Below, piece by piece: positions 7,858-17,290 of a DNA stretch of 64,000 nt (within the stretch, counting starts at the first letter, position 1; every line of letters begins with the position of its first letter). Made by a program: the position numbers and the translations under genes. The notes below the pieces were generated by a model. It was not told the DNA's origin. It ran no database searches and saw nothing but the letters and a program-made list of their open reading frames with translations. Origin of the DNA: JAJTFA01 sp051715425 (GTDB lineage Bacteria > Bacteroidota > Bacteroidia > UKL13-3); assembly GCA_051715425.1 (NCBI GenBank), contig JBPXJS010000039.1, positions 124,001 through 188,000 of the forward strand, written 5' to 3'.

Positions 7858-9990
7858 TTAATTTGATGGAAAAGAAGAATCATTGATGGTATCACCAATG
7901 ATTTTTTTATATGGTTTCCCTTCTACATTAAGTAAAATATGTTTTGGGTAAGCCGTATAAGTGATATTGCCATGATTCACTTTTATTCGGGACCCCGGCT
8001 TCATTTTAATTGTCGATCCTTTTGAAAGGGATAACCCACTCTTTGTTTTCATTATAAGAAGAGCATTCGATTCCATACACAAAGTGGATTTGTTTCTTAG
8101 TTCAATGCGTCCCTGAGGCATAATCTCTGTTATGGTTTGGCTGTCCAGCGTAATTTCACTTGGCTTGCAAAATAAAAGGGTGCTGCTGTCTCTTTTGTGT
8201 CGGGTAGGAGTTTCGCCTAAATCAATAGAAAGAATAACCCCTGGCAAAACAACAAGATCTTTTTTACCAATCCCATTTACATTTTTTATTATCATGTTGC
8301 CACACCAGTTTTTGTTTTCTCTTAATTCAACATCATTAAAATGAACCGAAATGATATAATCACCTGATATGCTGTCATAATCGTTTATTTCTATACTTAA
8401 AGGACTAATAATATAAGGTTCGAGCCTGACCTCTTGCTCATGATATACCGGGTAAGTAGTTACCGTACTTATTCCTGATCTGCTTATTTCGGCACCTTTT
8501 AGAAAGGCCATTTCTTTGTGCCCGCTCCAGGCAAATGTTAGCGCTCCGTTCTCTCTTAAAACACCATCGTGCTCGTTTCTATATCCAACTTCATTATTCC
8601 AGTCTGTGTTCACCGGTATCACATTGTCTCTGTTAAAATCTGCTCTTATTAAAGTTAACTCATGCTGTCCTGAAATGGTATTTGGTTTCTTTCTTTGGTA
8701 AAAACGATTCCCGGCTGAATCGGCATAGCTGAAATCGGCATTTCCCATGGCATGAAGCACTTTCATTGAATTTGTATTCAGGTTGTTCATTACACTAAAT
8801 TCCTGAGGTAAAAACCTGTCGTTGCCTCGTGAGGTTATAAACGCGTAAATACCCTTTCCCATTAAACTCTCCGTTTTATAGAAAAGTTTATTATCAAAAG
8901 GATGTTTCATTTGGTGGTTTTCAATCCAGAGTATATGATCCGTTCCTGGAATTGGTATTCTCAAGGCATCCTTCCGGGTTATAAAATCACTTAGTTTATA
9001 AACCCCGTCAGCGGTTATTTCTTGCGGTTGCAACCAGCCCAGCCACCAGCTTTCCCAAGCGTTGGTTGTATTGATCGCCTTATGTGTTTCGCCCATTATT
9101 CCCCAACCTTTATTGGTATAGAATCTTTTTCCGGCAAGGTTGTTGGCACCCATATAATGAGGGGCATCAAACAATACATGCGCAAACTCATGTTTAAAAT
9201 AATCAAGCTGGTGCTCAATATCAGGCGACATAAAATGAGCCGAATGTCCTGCTCCTAAACTCATTTCATGATTATAATTGTCCTTAAGCTTAAAAGTAGA
9301 AAACAATGAGTTGCTGGAAAATCCGGTCCATATAGGACCATCAAATAGCCTGAAGTTTAATACACAGTAATCAATAATGTCATCCCTTTGGGTACCCGTG
9401 TCTGAGCTATTATTTTCTTCCCACAACGGATTGTTTCTCCTCTTGTCATAGCGCTTTAGATCTATCTGCGGGTTTTGTTTTATAAGGGAGTCAAACACCT
9501 GTTTGTACATTTGCCAAAAATCATACTGGCCTCCATTTTTTACCGGCTTAATCACAACTTTGTAAATGTCGCCTGTAATGGTAAAATGACCGTACGACAT
9601 TACATTGAACCAACTGGTAAGGTTTTCCGTTCCTGATATGCCTGTTGTATCAGGTAGGATAAACTTTTTTGAAGCAACATAGGTAGGTACTTCATTAACC
9701 GGCCAGTTATCTGCATCATAATTGTTTGAGCCTTCCTTAAAAAGCACAAACAAAACCAGCATATGAAGATTACCCTTAGGGGTATGGGCGTATCCGTTAG
9801 CTGAGAATAGCTTTTTTGATGGTGCAGATGCAACTTCAGGAACCAATGTTTTTGTAAACTCCTGAAAAGTGCTATCTCCGGGTACCCTATAATAAATACT
9901 TTCAGAACCGGCAGGAGGAGGAACTATTTGTGCAAAACCGGAATAACAGGAGGTTATCAGTAATGCAACAAATAATTCCTTCAACTTCAT
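7858..9990 (-). CDS. Secreted M6-like zinc metalloprotease
   Basis: 710 residues with a signal peptide (LFVALLITSCYSGFAQ). The zinc motif HEFAH is at residues 267-271 (FKHEFAHVLFDAPH). About 35 residues later GWGIMGETHKAINTTNAWE and WWLGWLQP resemble the GxWDxM...ERxxLGW region of M6/immune-inhibitor-A peptidases. The C-terminal ~200 residues are beta-rich and repetitive, with no type A T9SS sorting signal visible. The gene starts 6 nt after the NHL protein gene and is the last of the phoH-purC-NHL-protease run. It is probably an exported degradative enzyme, but the substrate is unknown. Confidence 0.8.
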   Translation of the reverse strand: MKLKELFVALLITSCYSGFAQIVPPPAGSESIYYRVPGDSTFQEFTKTLVPEVASAPSKKLFSANGYAHTPKGNLHMLVLFVLFKEGSNNYDADNWPVNEVPTYVASKKFILPDTTGISGTENLTSWFNVMSYGHFTITGDIYKVVIKPVKNGGQYDFWQMYKQVFDSLIKQNPQIDLKRYDKRRNNPLWEENNSSDTGTQRDDIIDYCVLNFRLFDGPIWTGFSSNSLFSTFKLKDNYNHEMSLGAGHSAHFMSPDIEHQLDYFKHEFAHVLFDAPHYMGANNLAGKRFYTNKGWGIMGETHKAINTTNAWESWWLGWLQPQEITADGVYKLSDFITRKDALRIPIPGTDHILWIENHQMKHPFDNKLFYKTESLMGKGIYAFITSRGNDRFLPQEFSVMNNLNTNSMKVLHAMGNADFSYADSAGNRFYQRKKPNTISGQHELTLIRADFNRDNVIPVNTDWNNEVGYRNEHDGVLRENGALTFAWSGHKEMAFLKGAEISRSGISTVTTYPVYHEQEVRLEPYIISPLSIEINDYDSISGDYIISVHFNDVELRENKNWCGNMIIKNVNGIGKKDLVVLPGVILSIDLGETPTRHKRDSSTLLFCKPSEITLDSQTITEIMPQGRIELRNKSTLCMESNALLIMKTKSGLSLSKGSTIKMKPGSRIKVNHGNITYTAYPKHILLNVEGKPYKKIIGDTINDSSFPSN

Positions 9991-9996
9991 TTATGG

Positions 9997-11337
9997 TTAA
10001 TGCTTAATAATTTTTTGTGTTGATTGGGTTTCTCCCTGTATCACGGTAATAAAGTATATACCGCTGTTTATTGTTGAGGTGTTCAGTATGTTTTTGCCAC
10101 TTTCAAGAAATCCGGATAATAAAAGTTTACCTGTAATATCTTTTATTTCATATCTGCTTTGTTCTCCCGCAATTTGCACCGTAAGTTCATTTGTTAGCGG
10201 GTTAGGGTAAACATCATAAGTAACAGAACTTCTTTCATTCACATAAGTTGGAATTTGAATGGTTATTTTCCTGATGGTATAATTTTCCTCATCACACACA
10301 TATAGAGAGTTGTTCATGTAAAACAATCCCGAAGGTGAATTAAATCTTGCTGTGGCCAACGCACCATCTGCAGATCCTGATGTGCCGCTTAAACCAGCAA
10401 ATGTGCTAACATTTCCATTTGCAATTTTTCTTATGCAATGACCCGGACCACCTTCACTCACATATACGGCACCATATGTATCCATAGCAATTCCGTTTGG
10501 CGAAAGGAATGATGCAGTAGCCAAAGGTCCGTCATCGCCATCATTCTGTCCATCACCTGCAAAATCAGAAACTGTTTGTGTTAGCAGATCTATTTTTCGT
10601 ATTACCTGATTTCCCTGGTCGGCAACAAGTATGGTATTGTTATTAAGCACCAACAATGCTACCGGATTGGTAAACCGTGCGGAGCTTAATGGACCATTGT
10701 TATTGCCTGCAGTTCCATCTCCGCCAATGGTTGTAACGCTGCTGTCGGGAGCTATTTTTCTAATCGCATGGTTTCCTGCATCTGCAATATAAATATTACC
10801 AGCCGAGTCCATTGCCATTCCTGCCGGCATATTAAATTCCGCAAAACGTTGTAAGGTGTCCTTAAATCCTCCAATAATTCCTTTCACCCCTGCAAAATCA
10901 CTTACAGTTTGAATGGTACCTACATTGGTAAATTGCGATATCATTCTAATGCAATTATTGTTTGCATCAGAAACAATAAAATCACCATTTGGTAACCTTA
11001 GTATACTCATAGGAGTATTCAAAGAGGCGTTAACTCCGGTTCCATTTCCAGAGCCGGGATTTGAACTTGGCTTACCTGCTCTTACAATTGCCTGGGGAGG
11101 GGAAATATTTGGATCAAACAAACGTACCCTGTTGCCAAGTTTTTCAACCACCCACATTCTGTTATTGGCGTCTATAAGCATGGAGGCAGGGTTGTACAAG
11201 GTTGCACTGGTAGCTACAACACTTGGCGGTGCTGATGTAGCGGCAGTTCCTGCAGTTCCATAAACAGTAGAAACGGTTTGAGCGTGAAGAGTAATTCCTG
11301 AATAAGCAGATAAAAGGAAAAGTAAAGATTTTTTCAT
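9997..11337 (-). CDS. Secreted NHL-repeat protein with T9SS sorting domain
   Basis: 446 residues. Signal peptide (SLLFLLSAYSGITLHAQ), then a beta-propeller of about five to six NHL repeats (for example NIYIADAGNHAIRKI, TILVADQGNQVIRKI, AVYVSEGGPGHCIRKI). A type A T9SS C-terminal domain begins at about residue 372 (VYPNPLTNELTV) and ends in SGIYFITV...TQKIIKH. It should be exported through the type IX system and attached to the surface or released. It sits 6 nt from purC upstream and 6 nt from the metalloprotease downstream, suggesting a shared transcript and perhaps joint function with the protease. Confidence 0.88.
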   Translation of the reverse strand: MKKSLLFLLSAYSGITLHAQTVSTVYGTAGTAATSAPPSVVATSATLYNPASMLIDANNRMWVVEKLGNRVRLFDPNISPPQAIVRAGKPSSNPGSGNGTGVNASLNTPMSILRLPNGDFIVSDANNNCIRMISQFTNVGTIQTVSDFAGVKGIIGGFKDTLQRFAEFNMPAGMAMDSAGNIYIADAGNHAIRKIAPDSSVTTIGGDGTAGNNNGPLSSARFTNPVALLVLNNNTILVADQGNQVIRKIDLLTQTVSDFAGDGQNDGDDGPLATASFLSPNGIAMDTYGAVYVSEGGPGHCIRKIANGNVSTFAGLSGTSGSADGALATARFNSPSGLFYMNNSLYVCDEENYTIRKITIQIPTYVNERSSVTYDVYPNPLTNELTVQIAGEQSRYEIKDITGKLLLSGFLESGKNILNTSTINSGIYFITVIQGETQSTQKIIKH

Positions 11338-11343
11338 TGATAA

Positions 11344-12285
11344 TTATTGATTTAAAAATTGGTTTATATGATCATTAATTCGTGTTTCAATTTGATTGTA
11401 TTCTGCTTTCACAAACTTGCTTCCTGTTATTTTTTCATACAACTCAATATATCTGGAGCTAATGGTATTCACAAAGTCATCACTCATTTCAGGTTGTAAT
11501 TCGCCCTCATTCCCCTGAAACCCGTTTTCAATCAGCCATTGTCTTACAAACTCTTTAGAGAGCTGACGTTGTTGTTGATTTTTTGATTGAATGTCTGCGT
11601 ATGTATCCAGATAAAAATAACGGGAAGAGTCTGGTGTATGTATTTCATCAATAAGCATTATTGTACCATTTTTATTACCAAATTCGTATTTGGTATCCAC
11701 CAGTATCAGGCCTTGTTCTCTGGCTTTTTTAGTACCAAGAGCAAACAGTTTTCTGGTATAATCTTCCAGTATTATATAGTCAGCTTCAGATACAAGCCCC
11801 TGCGTTAAAATGGCATCTCTTGTGATATCTTCATCATGGCCTTGAGAGGCTTTGATGGTAGGGGTAATAATTGGTTCAGGAAATGGATCATTCTCCTTCA
11901 TTCCTTCAGGCATTAGTACCCCGCATATCGTGCGCTTACCTGCTTTATATTCACGCCATGCATGTCCTGATAAATAGCCCCTTATTACCATTTCTACCTT
12001 ATAAGTATCGCAAAGGTGTCCTATTGTAACATTCGGATCCGGACTGGCAATCTTCCAGGTCGGTACTATTTCAGATGCAAGGTCCAGAAAGTAAGATGCA
12101 ATCTGGTTAAGAACCTGACCTTTGTAAGGTATTGACCGCTTAAGCACAACGTCAAATGCCGAAATCCGGTCGCACGCAACCATAACCAGGTATTGATTAT
12201 TGATATTGTAAACATCGCGGACTTTACCACGGTAAAATCCTACCTGATTTTTAAAGAAAAAATTTGTTGATGTTAATGCTTCCAT
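11344..12285 (-). CDS. purC: Phosphoribosylaminoimidazole-succinocarboxamide synthase (SAICAR synthase)
   Basis: 313 residues. Converts CAIR plus aspartate and ATP to SAICAR in purine synthesis. Motifs seen: FYRGKVRDVYNI near the N-terminus, CDRISAFDVV, IPYKGQVLNQIA, EMVIRGYLSGHAWREY and the aspartate/ATP-binding VDTKYEFG...LIDEIHTPDSSRYF. The length fits the longer bacterial/yeast-like PurC form rather than the ~240-residue form. The gene starts 3 nt after phoH ends. Confidence 0.96.
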   Translation of the reverse strand: MEALTSTNFFFKNQVGFYRGKVRDVYNINNQYLVMVACDRISAFDVVLKRSIPYKGQVLNQIASYFLDLASEIVPTWKIASPDPNVTIGHLCDTYKVEMVIRGYLSGHAWREYKAGKRTICGVLMPEGMKENDPFPEPIITPTIKASQGHDEDITRDAILTQGLVSEADYIILEDYTRKLFALGTKKAREQGLILVDTKYEFGNKNGTIMLIDEIHTPDSSRYFYLDTYADIQSKNQQQRQLSKEFVRQWLIENGFQGNEGELQPEMSDDFVNTISSRYIELYEKITGSKFVKAEYNQIETRINDHINQFLNQ

Positions 12286-12288
12286 AAT

Positions 12289-13254
12289 TTAGGCGTCTTG
12301 TTGTTGATTGTATTTATCGTAGGCTTGAATAATGTTTCTTACTAACTTATGTCTTACAACATCTTCAAAGTTTAAATAAGCAAACTCTATTCCTGGTATA
12401 TCTGCAAGTATCTTAACGGCCTTAAGTAGCCCAGATTGTTGCTTTTTGGGAAGATCTATCTGGGTAATATCGCCAGTAATAATAAACTTGGCATTAGGGC
12501 CCATCCTGGTAAGGAACATTTTTAGTTGTAAATCGGTGGCGTTTTGAGCCTCATCCAAAATCACGTAGGCATTATCAAGTGTGCGCCCACGCATAAAAGC
12601 CATTGGTGCAATCTCAATGGTTCTTCCCTCTATATATGTCTTTAGTTTCTCAGGTGGTATCATATCATCCAGGGCGTCATAAAGTGGGCGTAAATAAGGA
12701 TCAATCTTTTCTTTTAGATCTCCGGGCAAAAAGCCAAGATTTTCCCCTGCTTCAACCGCAGGTCTTGCCAGAATAATTCGCTTAATCTCCTTGTTTTTTA
12801 ATGCCCTTACTGCCAAGGCAACGGCAGTATACGTTTTTCCTGTACCCGCAGGCCCAATAGCAAAAAGAATATCATTTTTCTTAAGCAACTCCACCATCTT
12901 CTTCTGATTAGGAGTTTTGGCTTTAATTACTTTTCCTCCGTTTCCATAAAGGATAATGGCGTCATCCTGCACTGAGTTTTCAGTTTGCTCAGTATTGTCA
13001 ATCCCTTTTCCCAGTATACTTTCTGTCTGCAATTGATTTAATCCACCTGTTTCAGCTAAAAATTTTTCAAGCTGCATCAGTTTGTGCTCAAATATTTCTA
13101 TTTCAGCATGTTCCCCGCTTACAATGAGTTGATGTCCCCGGGAAATTATCTTGAGCTTTGGGAAAAACTTTTGAATAATCTTAAGGTTTCGGTTATTAAT
13201 GCCTAATAACTCTGTAGGTTCAGAGTGTTCAATTGTGACGTCTTTATTTACCAA
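12289..13254 (-). CDS. phoH: PhoH-family ATPase
   Basis: 321 residues. The P-loop is IGPAGTGKTYTA, followed by LARPAVEAGENLGFLPGDL and a Walker B region VILDEAQNAT, all diagnostic of PhoH/YbeZ NTPases implicated in RNA metabolism with the YbeY endonuclease. An N-terminal KH-like region (about 20-85) precedes the ATPase domain. The reading frame starts at TTG (13254), and its N-terminus aligns well with the family's usual start. It is the first gene of a minus-strand operon with purC, the NHL protein and the metalloprotease. Confidence 0.95.
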   Translation of the reverse strand: MVNKDVTIEHSEPTELLGINNRNLKIIQKFFPKLKIISRGHQLIVSGEHAEIEIFEHKLMQLEKFLAETGGLNQLQTESILGKGIDNTEQTENSVQDDAIILYGNGGKVIKAKTPNQKKMVELLKKNDILFAIGPAGTGKTYTAVALAVRALKNKEIKRIILARPAVEAGENLGFLPGDLKEKIDPYLRPLYDALDDMIPPEKLKTYIEGRTIEIAPMAFMRGRTLDNAYVILDEAQNATDLQLKMFLTRMGPNAKFIITGDITQIDLPKKQQSGLLKAVKILADIPGIEFAYLNFEDVVRHKLVRNIIQAYDKYNQQQDA

Positions 13255-13293
13255 TAGTAGAAAAAATTATTATTTATTAGCTTGCTTGAGTGA

Positions 13294-13301
13294 TATTTTT
13301 G
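13294..13301 (+). promoter_or_regulatory. Possible -7 box TATTTTTG
   Basis: TATTTTTG matches TAnnTTTG on the plus strand in the 128-nt gap between phoH and the SAM hydrolase gene. It would give a leader of about 75 nt. No -33 TTTG at proper spacing is visible. Confidence 0.35.
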
Positions 13302-13382
13302 TTACGAAGATAATTGTGGAGTTAGAATTATGATGCATTTAGGTACTAAAAACTTTCAAGGGTTACAGTTAATTTTTTGCAC

Positions 13383-14159
13383 ATGTCAATAGTCACATTA
13401 ACAAGTGATTATGGTTCAGGTGGTTTGTATCAGGCCTCTTTAAAAGGTGCCTTGTATAGTTTGCTGCCCGAAATTAATCTTGTTGAAATTTCACATAATA
13501 TTAGACCTCATGATATTGTGCAGGCTTCTTTTGTACTTAGACAATCAGCTTTCACTTTTCCTCCAGGTAGCATACACCTGATTTGTTTAGACATTGATTA
13601 TAACAAGGATATAATAGTTGCATTCAATAATGATCATTATTTTATTGGAAGTGATAATGGTATTTTTCCGCTCTTATTTGGTTCTGATGAATCCCCATCT
13701 TATTATATCATGGAAACTAACCTGAAATCTGCCAACGACTCATTTTTAGAAAAAAGTGTTTTCCCTCTTTTGTCGAAAGCTATTTTAGAAGGTAAATTAC
13801 AGGAAGTCACAAAACCTGGTTTGCCATTGGTTTATAAGCAATCTCAGGTGCCGGTAATTGATGAGAATACCATTCGCGGGACAATCATTTATATAGATGG
13901 GTATGATAATGCCATAACTAATATTAACAGGGAACTTTTTCATCAACGTATGGTAAACAAATCCTCCTTTGCTATCTTTTACAGAAGAAAAATGAAAATA
14001 GATAAAATATCACTCACCTATAATGATAGCAAGCCGGGAGGAGAACTGGCTTTTTTTAATAGTATGAATTTACTAGAAATAGCAATGAATTCAGGTAATG
14101 CAGGGCAGTTGCTTGGTTTAAATATAGGTTCTCCGGTAATTATTGAATATTATGATTAA
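13383..14159 (+). CDS. SAM hydroxide adenosyltransferase family protein (DUF62)
   Basis: 258 residues from ATG 13383; a TTG two codons earlier is possible but less likely. The N-terminus MSIVTLTSDYG carries the Asp-containing motif of the family, with EISHNIRPHDIVQASFVL and IHLICLDIDY following. Characterised members hydrolyse S-adenosylmethionine to adenosine and methionine, while chlorinase/fluorinase relatives use halide. The C-terminal beta-barrel domain contains GTIIYIDGYDNAITNI. The next gene overlaps by 8 nt. Hydrolase activity is likelier than halogenase, since the latter is rare and specialised. Confidence 0.88.
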   Translation: MSIVTLTSDYGSGGLYQASLKGALYSLLPEINLVEISHNIRPHDIVQASFVLRQSAFTFPPGSIHLICLDIDYNKDIIVAFNNDHYFIGSDNGIFPLLFGSDESPSYYIMETNLKSANDSFLEKSVFPLLSKAILEGKLQEVTKPGLPLVYKQSQVPVIDENTIRGTIIYIDGYDNAITNINRELFHQRMVNKSSFAIFYRRKMKIDKISLTYNDSKPGGELAFFNSMNLLEIAMNSGNAGQLLGLNIGSPVIIEYYD

Positions 14160-14448
14160 CAGAATAGTACGACTTTCATTTAAACCGGAAGAAGTTGCTG
14201 CTTTTATTCAGGTTTTTAACCAATCAAAAGAACAGATTGCAAATTTTCCAGGTTGTTTGAGTTTGTCATTGTTTCAGGACAGCAAATTGCGGAATGTTTT
14301 CTACACCCAAAGTACCTGGGAAGATGAGTCTGATTTGGAATCTTACAGAGATTCTGATTTATTTAGAACCACTTGGCAACAAACAAAAGTTTTGTTTAAT
14401 GATAAGCCCTTGGCTTGGTCATTATCAATTTATACAAAGGTTAAATAG
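14152..14448 (+). CDS. Small ABM-like (antibiotic biosynthesis monooxygenase fold) protein
   Basis: 98 residues from ATG 14152, which overlaps the previous gene by 8 nt; an ATG 9 nt earlier is also in frame. The ferredoxin-like ABM fold is suggested by INRIVRLSFKPEE, FPGCLSLSLFQD and FYTQSTWEDESDLESYRDS, followed by FRTTWQQTKVLF. Family members are cofactor-free oxygenases or heme-degrading/quinone-related proteins, and many have unknown roles. It is in a plus-strand operon of five overlapping or adjacent genes (13383-16026). Confidence 0.75.
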   Translation: MINRIVRLSFKPEEVAAFIQVFNQSKEQIANFPGCLSLSLFQDSKLRNVFYTQSTWEDESDLESYRDSDLFRTTWQQTKVLFNDKPLAWSLSIYTKVK

Positions 14449-14449
14449 T

Positions 14450-15280
14450 ATGAAAATTAGAATATTTTCCGTAATACTTTCTCTGTTAATTGTTAATTTG
14501 GTTCACGGCCAAAAAAGCAGTGATTCCCTGCAACTAAAAATAGTAAACGGAAAATCCTTTTTCATACATAAAGTTGCAAAAGGGCAAACCCTTACCATGA
14601 TTCTAAAGCAGTATAATATTGATATTACGTTAGTGGAAGATGCCAATAAAGAGAAGAACCTAAAGAAACTAAAACGGAATGATATGCTTTTGATACCGGT
14701 TGTTGGTCTTAAAAAAAATCTAACCGACTCTTCAAATGGTTCCAAAAAATTAGATGAGACACATGCCAATGCAGACGAAATTAAAAATGATGTACCCAAA
14801 AATCATATTGTTCAGGCAGGAGAAACGCTACATAAAATATCACAAAAGTATAAGGTGAGTGTAGCTGATTTAGTAAAATGGAACGCAATCAAGAATAATA
14901 CGATCGAGGTTGGAAGAGAGCTCATTGTCAACCAGAGTGCGGTAATCAAACCTTTTCAGGCATGGAATAAGTGGAATATCGCAGGTCAAAACCAGTCCCG
15001 TATTATTTCACCAATCCAAAATCAGGATGAAGTGGTTGTACAATCAGGATATTTAATTGTGTCAGAAGAAACTGGTATAGTGTTACACCCTACGCTTCCT
15101 GTTGGAACTTTTGTATTGGTAAAGAACCTGGAATCAGATCAGGAATTGTTACTAAAAGTTACTGGTACAATGGCTAGCAAGGCTGAATCTAATTTTATTA
15201 TCACTATTGGAAAAGATTGGGCAGAAAAGTTAAATATAAATATTGGCCTCTCCAGAGTTACAGTAAAACAGTCTAATTAA
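14450..15280 (+). CDS. Secreted LysM-domain protein
   Basis: 276 residues from ATG 14450, directly followed by a signal peptide (SVILSLLIVNLVHGQ). Two LysM-type modules are visible: a diverged one at about 30-80 (HKVAKGQTLTMILKQYNI) and a canonical one at about 120-165 (HIVQAGETLHKISQKYKVSV). The C-terminal ~90 residues (ASKAESNFIITIGKDWAEKL, preceded by LPVGTFVLVKNLE) look like a double-psi beta-barrel similar to RlpA-type proteins. It probably binds peptidoglycan. It ends on the first base of the next gene's ATG. Confidence 0.85.
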   Translation: MKIRIFSVILSLLIVNLVHGQKSSDSLQLKIVNGKSFFIHKVAKGQTLTMILKQYNIDITLVEDANKEKNLKKLKRNDMLLIPVVGLKKNLTDSSNGSKKLDETHANADEIKNDVPKNHIVQAGETLHKISQKYKVSVADLVKWNAIKNNTIEVGRELIVNQSAVIKPFQAWNKWNIAGQNQSRIISPIQNQDEVVVQSGYLIVSEETGIVLHPTLPVGTFVLVKNLESDQELLLKVTGTMASKAESNFIITIGKDWAEKLNINIGLSRVTVKQSN

Positions 15281-16026
15281 TGGATAAGCTCAGTGTCGTT
15301 ATTATCACCTACAATGAAGAGCGTAATATTGCCCGATGCATCCAGAGTGTTAAAAACATTGCTGATGAAATAATTGTAGTTGATTCATTTTCAACTGATC
15401 GCACACTTGAAATTGCAGGGGCTTTAGGTGCAACTATTTTTCAAAACACCTTCTCAGGGCATGTTAATCAAAAAAATTTCGCACTAAAACTTGCTTCATA
15501 TCCACTCATTTTATCTCTTGATGCTGACGAAGCAGTTGATGATAACCTCGCTATAAGCATCTTAAAAGTAAAGAAGGAAGGAATGAAAAAAGGTTACACA
15601 ATGAATCGGTTGAATAATTATTGTGGCCAATGGATTAAACACGGTGCTTGGTATCCGGATATTAAGTTAAGGCTAATTCGCAAAGGCAGTGCAAATTGGG
15701 GTGGAATGAATCCTCACGATAGACTTGAACTTATCAATGCGGAAAAAACGGTGCACCTTAATGGTAATATTCTACATTATTCTTACCAATCATTTCAGGA
15801 ACACCTGATTAAATCTTCACGATATGCAGAAATTGGTGCCGGGTCATATAAGGCAGTTGGAAAAAAGGGATATTGGCATCAAGTAATTTATAAACCAATC
15901 TTTAAGTTTATCAGAGACTATTTTATCAAGCTTGGTTTCTTGGATGGACTCAATGGCTTTATCATTGCCCTCATTAATTCTCGGGAAGTACTGTTAAAGT
16001 ATTTTTTCCTCCTTAGAAACCAATAA
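15280..16026 (+). CDS. Glycosyltransferase family 2, LPS core type
   Basis: 248 residues. The GT-A fold N-terminus reads LSVVIITYNEERNIARC with EIIVVDSFSTDRT, the nucleotide-sugar motif, then ILSLDADEAVDD as the DxD-type metal site. Similar to the WaaE/KdtX-like enzymes that add sugars to LPS core. The C-terminus (YRPIFKFIRDYFIK-like helix) probably associates with the membrane. The ATG overlaps the LysM gene stop by one base. Its last 33 nt overlap the convergent O-antigen ligase gene. The sugar and acceptor are unknown. Confidence 0.88.
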   Translation: MDKLSVVIITYNEERNIARCIQSVKNIADEIIVVDSFSTDRTLEIAGALGATIFQNTFSGHVNQKNFALKLASYPLILSLDADEAVDDNLAISILKVKKEGMKKGYTMNRLNNYCGQWIKHGAWYPDIKLRLIRKGSANWGGMNPHDRLELINAEKTVHLNGNILHYSYQSFQEHLIKSSRYAEIGAGSYKAVGKKGYWHQVIYKPIFKFIRDYFIKLGFLDGLNGFIIALINSREVLLKYFFLLRNQ

Positions 16027-17232
16027 GCTGTTGTTATAATTGTTATTCAAAATGCCAATCGTAATAAAGATCATAACAAAAGCCACCCCAAGTTGAGTTT
16101 CGAGCATGGGTTCAAATAAGAAAGATATACTTACGATAATATAATGTGCTATTAGGAAATGATTTTTTAGTAATTGATTTGTAAAGAGAGCACCATAAAA
16201 TGAAATTAGAAAGGTAATTAATCCAGCAATACCCAAAGAAGCTAATATCAGTAAAAACTGATTATGGGGTAGGATAGGGGTTTCAATTTCAGGCCTGTTT
16301 AATTTAAAGTACTTATCTGTCTCTGTTTTAATGTCACCTATTCCACATCCCATAATTTTATTTTTTTTCCATATCTCTACTGCAGCTTCATAAGAGATGA
16401 TTCTTGTTGTTATAGAATAATAATTAGAGTAAGTTTTATTCTTATATACCATCAAATCCGCCTTAGAGTCGTTAATTTTTGCTCTAAAGGTTGGTGACAA
16501 AAAGTATGATGTAATCAGTATCGTTACAATGCTTAATGGTAGAACCAAAATTGTTGCTTTTCTTTTTTTAGTCTGCAGTTCCTTCACAAACTGCATCAGG
16601 ATAACAGCGTAAGCAGACAACAGACCAGTTCTAACACTGTAAACATGAAGGAAGCAAGTTAAAGATATGGCAAGAATTAAAAACCAGACCTTGTTCGTGG
16701 TTAAAGAGGTCCTCCATAAATCAATACTTATGTATAGAGAAAGAGCAACCATAAGACTGAAACGGATATGGTTTATTGGTGTAGGCATAACTTGCCCAAT
16801 TTTGTATAAGTCGTTAATATGATCCTGGTTAAAAATATAATTTAACAATATTAGGAAAGAAGTAGTCGCGGTCAGGAATAGAAACCACTTAAGAATAATA
16901 TGATATTGGTCTTTAGATAAGCGCATAGAAATCCAAGGCAATGCTAGAGCAAGCATTGGGAGTTTAATTTTTAACCTTTCAAGGCCATAGTTCAGGTCAT
17001 CGGAGTATGCTAAAGATAATCCGGAAATGAGCAAGGTGAGGATAAAAATAATAAAGGTTAAGTAGTTTCTCTCACAATACCTGATATGAATTAGCCCTGT
17101 TATTCCAATTAGAATTGTAGAAATGCTTAAAAACAGTGGTGAATATTCATAGAGAAATAAACCAAGGATAAATACCAAAACCAAAAAGAAGAGAATCTTA
17201 TTCAGGCTTAAATGTAATTTATCGTTCAGCAT
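15994..17232 (-). CDS. O-antigen ligase / Wzy-like membrane protein
   Basis: 412 residues with about ten to twelve hydrophobic segments over the whole length. The large periplasmic loop ahead of the last membrane spans contains IMGCGIGDIKTETDKYF and PHNQFLLILASLGI, matching the Wzy_C motif (PHNxFL) of O-antigen ligases and polymerases. It should join or polymerise surface polysaccharide. It lies just downstream of the rRNA terminator on the same strand and converges with the glycosyltransferase, overlapping it by 33 bp. Ligase and polymerase cannot be distinguished by sequence alone. Confidence 0.82.
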   Translation of the reverse strand: MLNDKLHLSLNKILFFLVLVFILGLFLYEYSPLFLSISTILIGITGLIHIRYCERNYLTFIIFILTLLISGLSLAYSDDLNYGLERLKIKLPMLALALPWISMRLSKDQYHIILKWFLFLTATTSFLILLNYIFNQDHINDLYKIGQVMPTPINHIRFSLMVALSLYISIDLWRTSLTTNKVWFLILAISLTCFLHVYSVRTGLLSAYAVILMQFVKELQTKKRKATILVLPLSIVTILITSYFLSPTFRAKINDSKADLMVYKNKTYSNYYSITTRIISYEAAVEIWKKNKIMGCGIGDIKTETDKYFKLNRPEIETPILPHNQFLLILASLGIAGLITFLISFYGALFTNQLLKNHFLIAHYIIVSISFLFEPMLETQLGVAFVMIFITIGILNNNYNNSLLVSKEEKIL

Positions 17233-17258
17233 TCAGCAATATAGGCTAAAATATAGAG

Positions 17259-17285
17259 CAAAAAAAAAGCCCCTTGCGGGGCTTT
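17259..17285 (-). terminator. Terminator of the rRNA operon
   Basis: On the minus strand AAAGCCCC-GCAA-GGGGCTTT is followed by a run of T. It lies directly after the 5S gene. Confidence 0.9.
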
Positions 17286-17290
17286 AAAAT

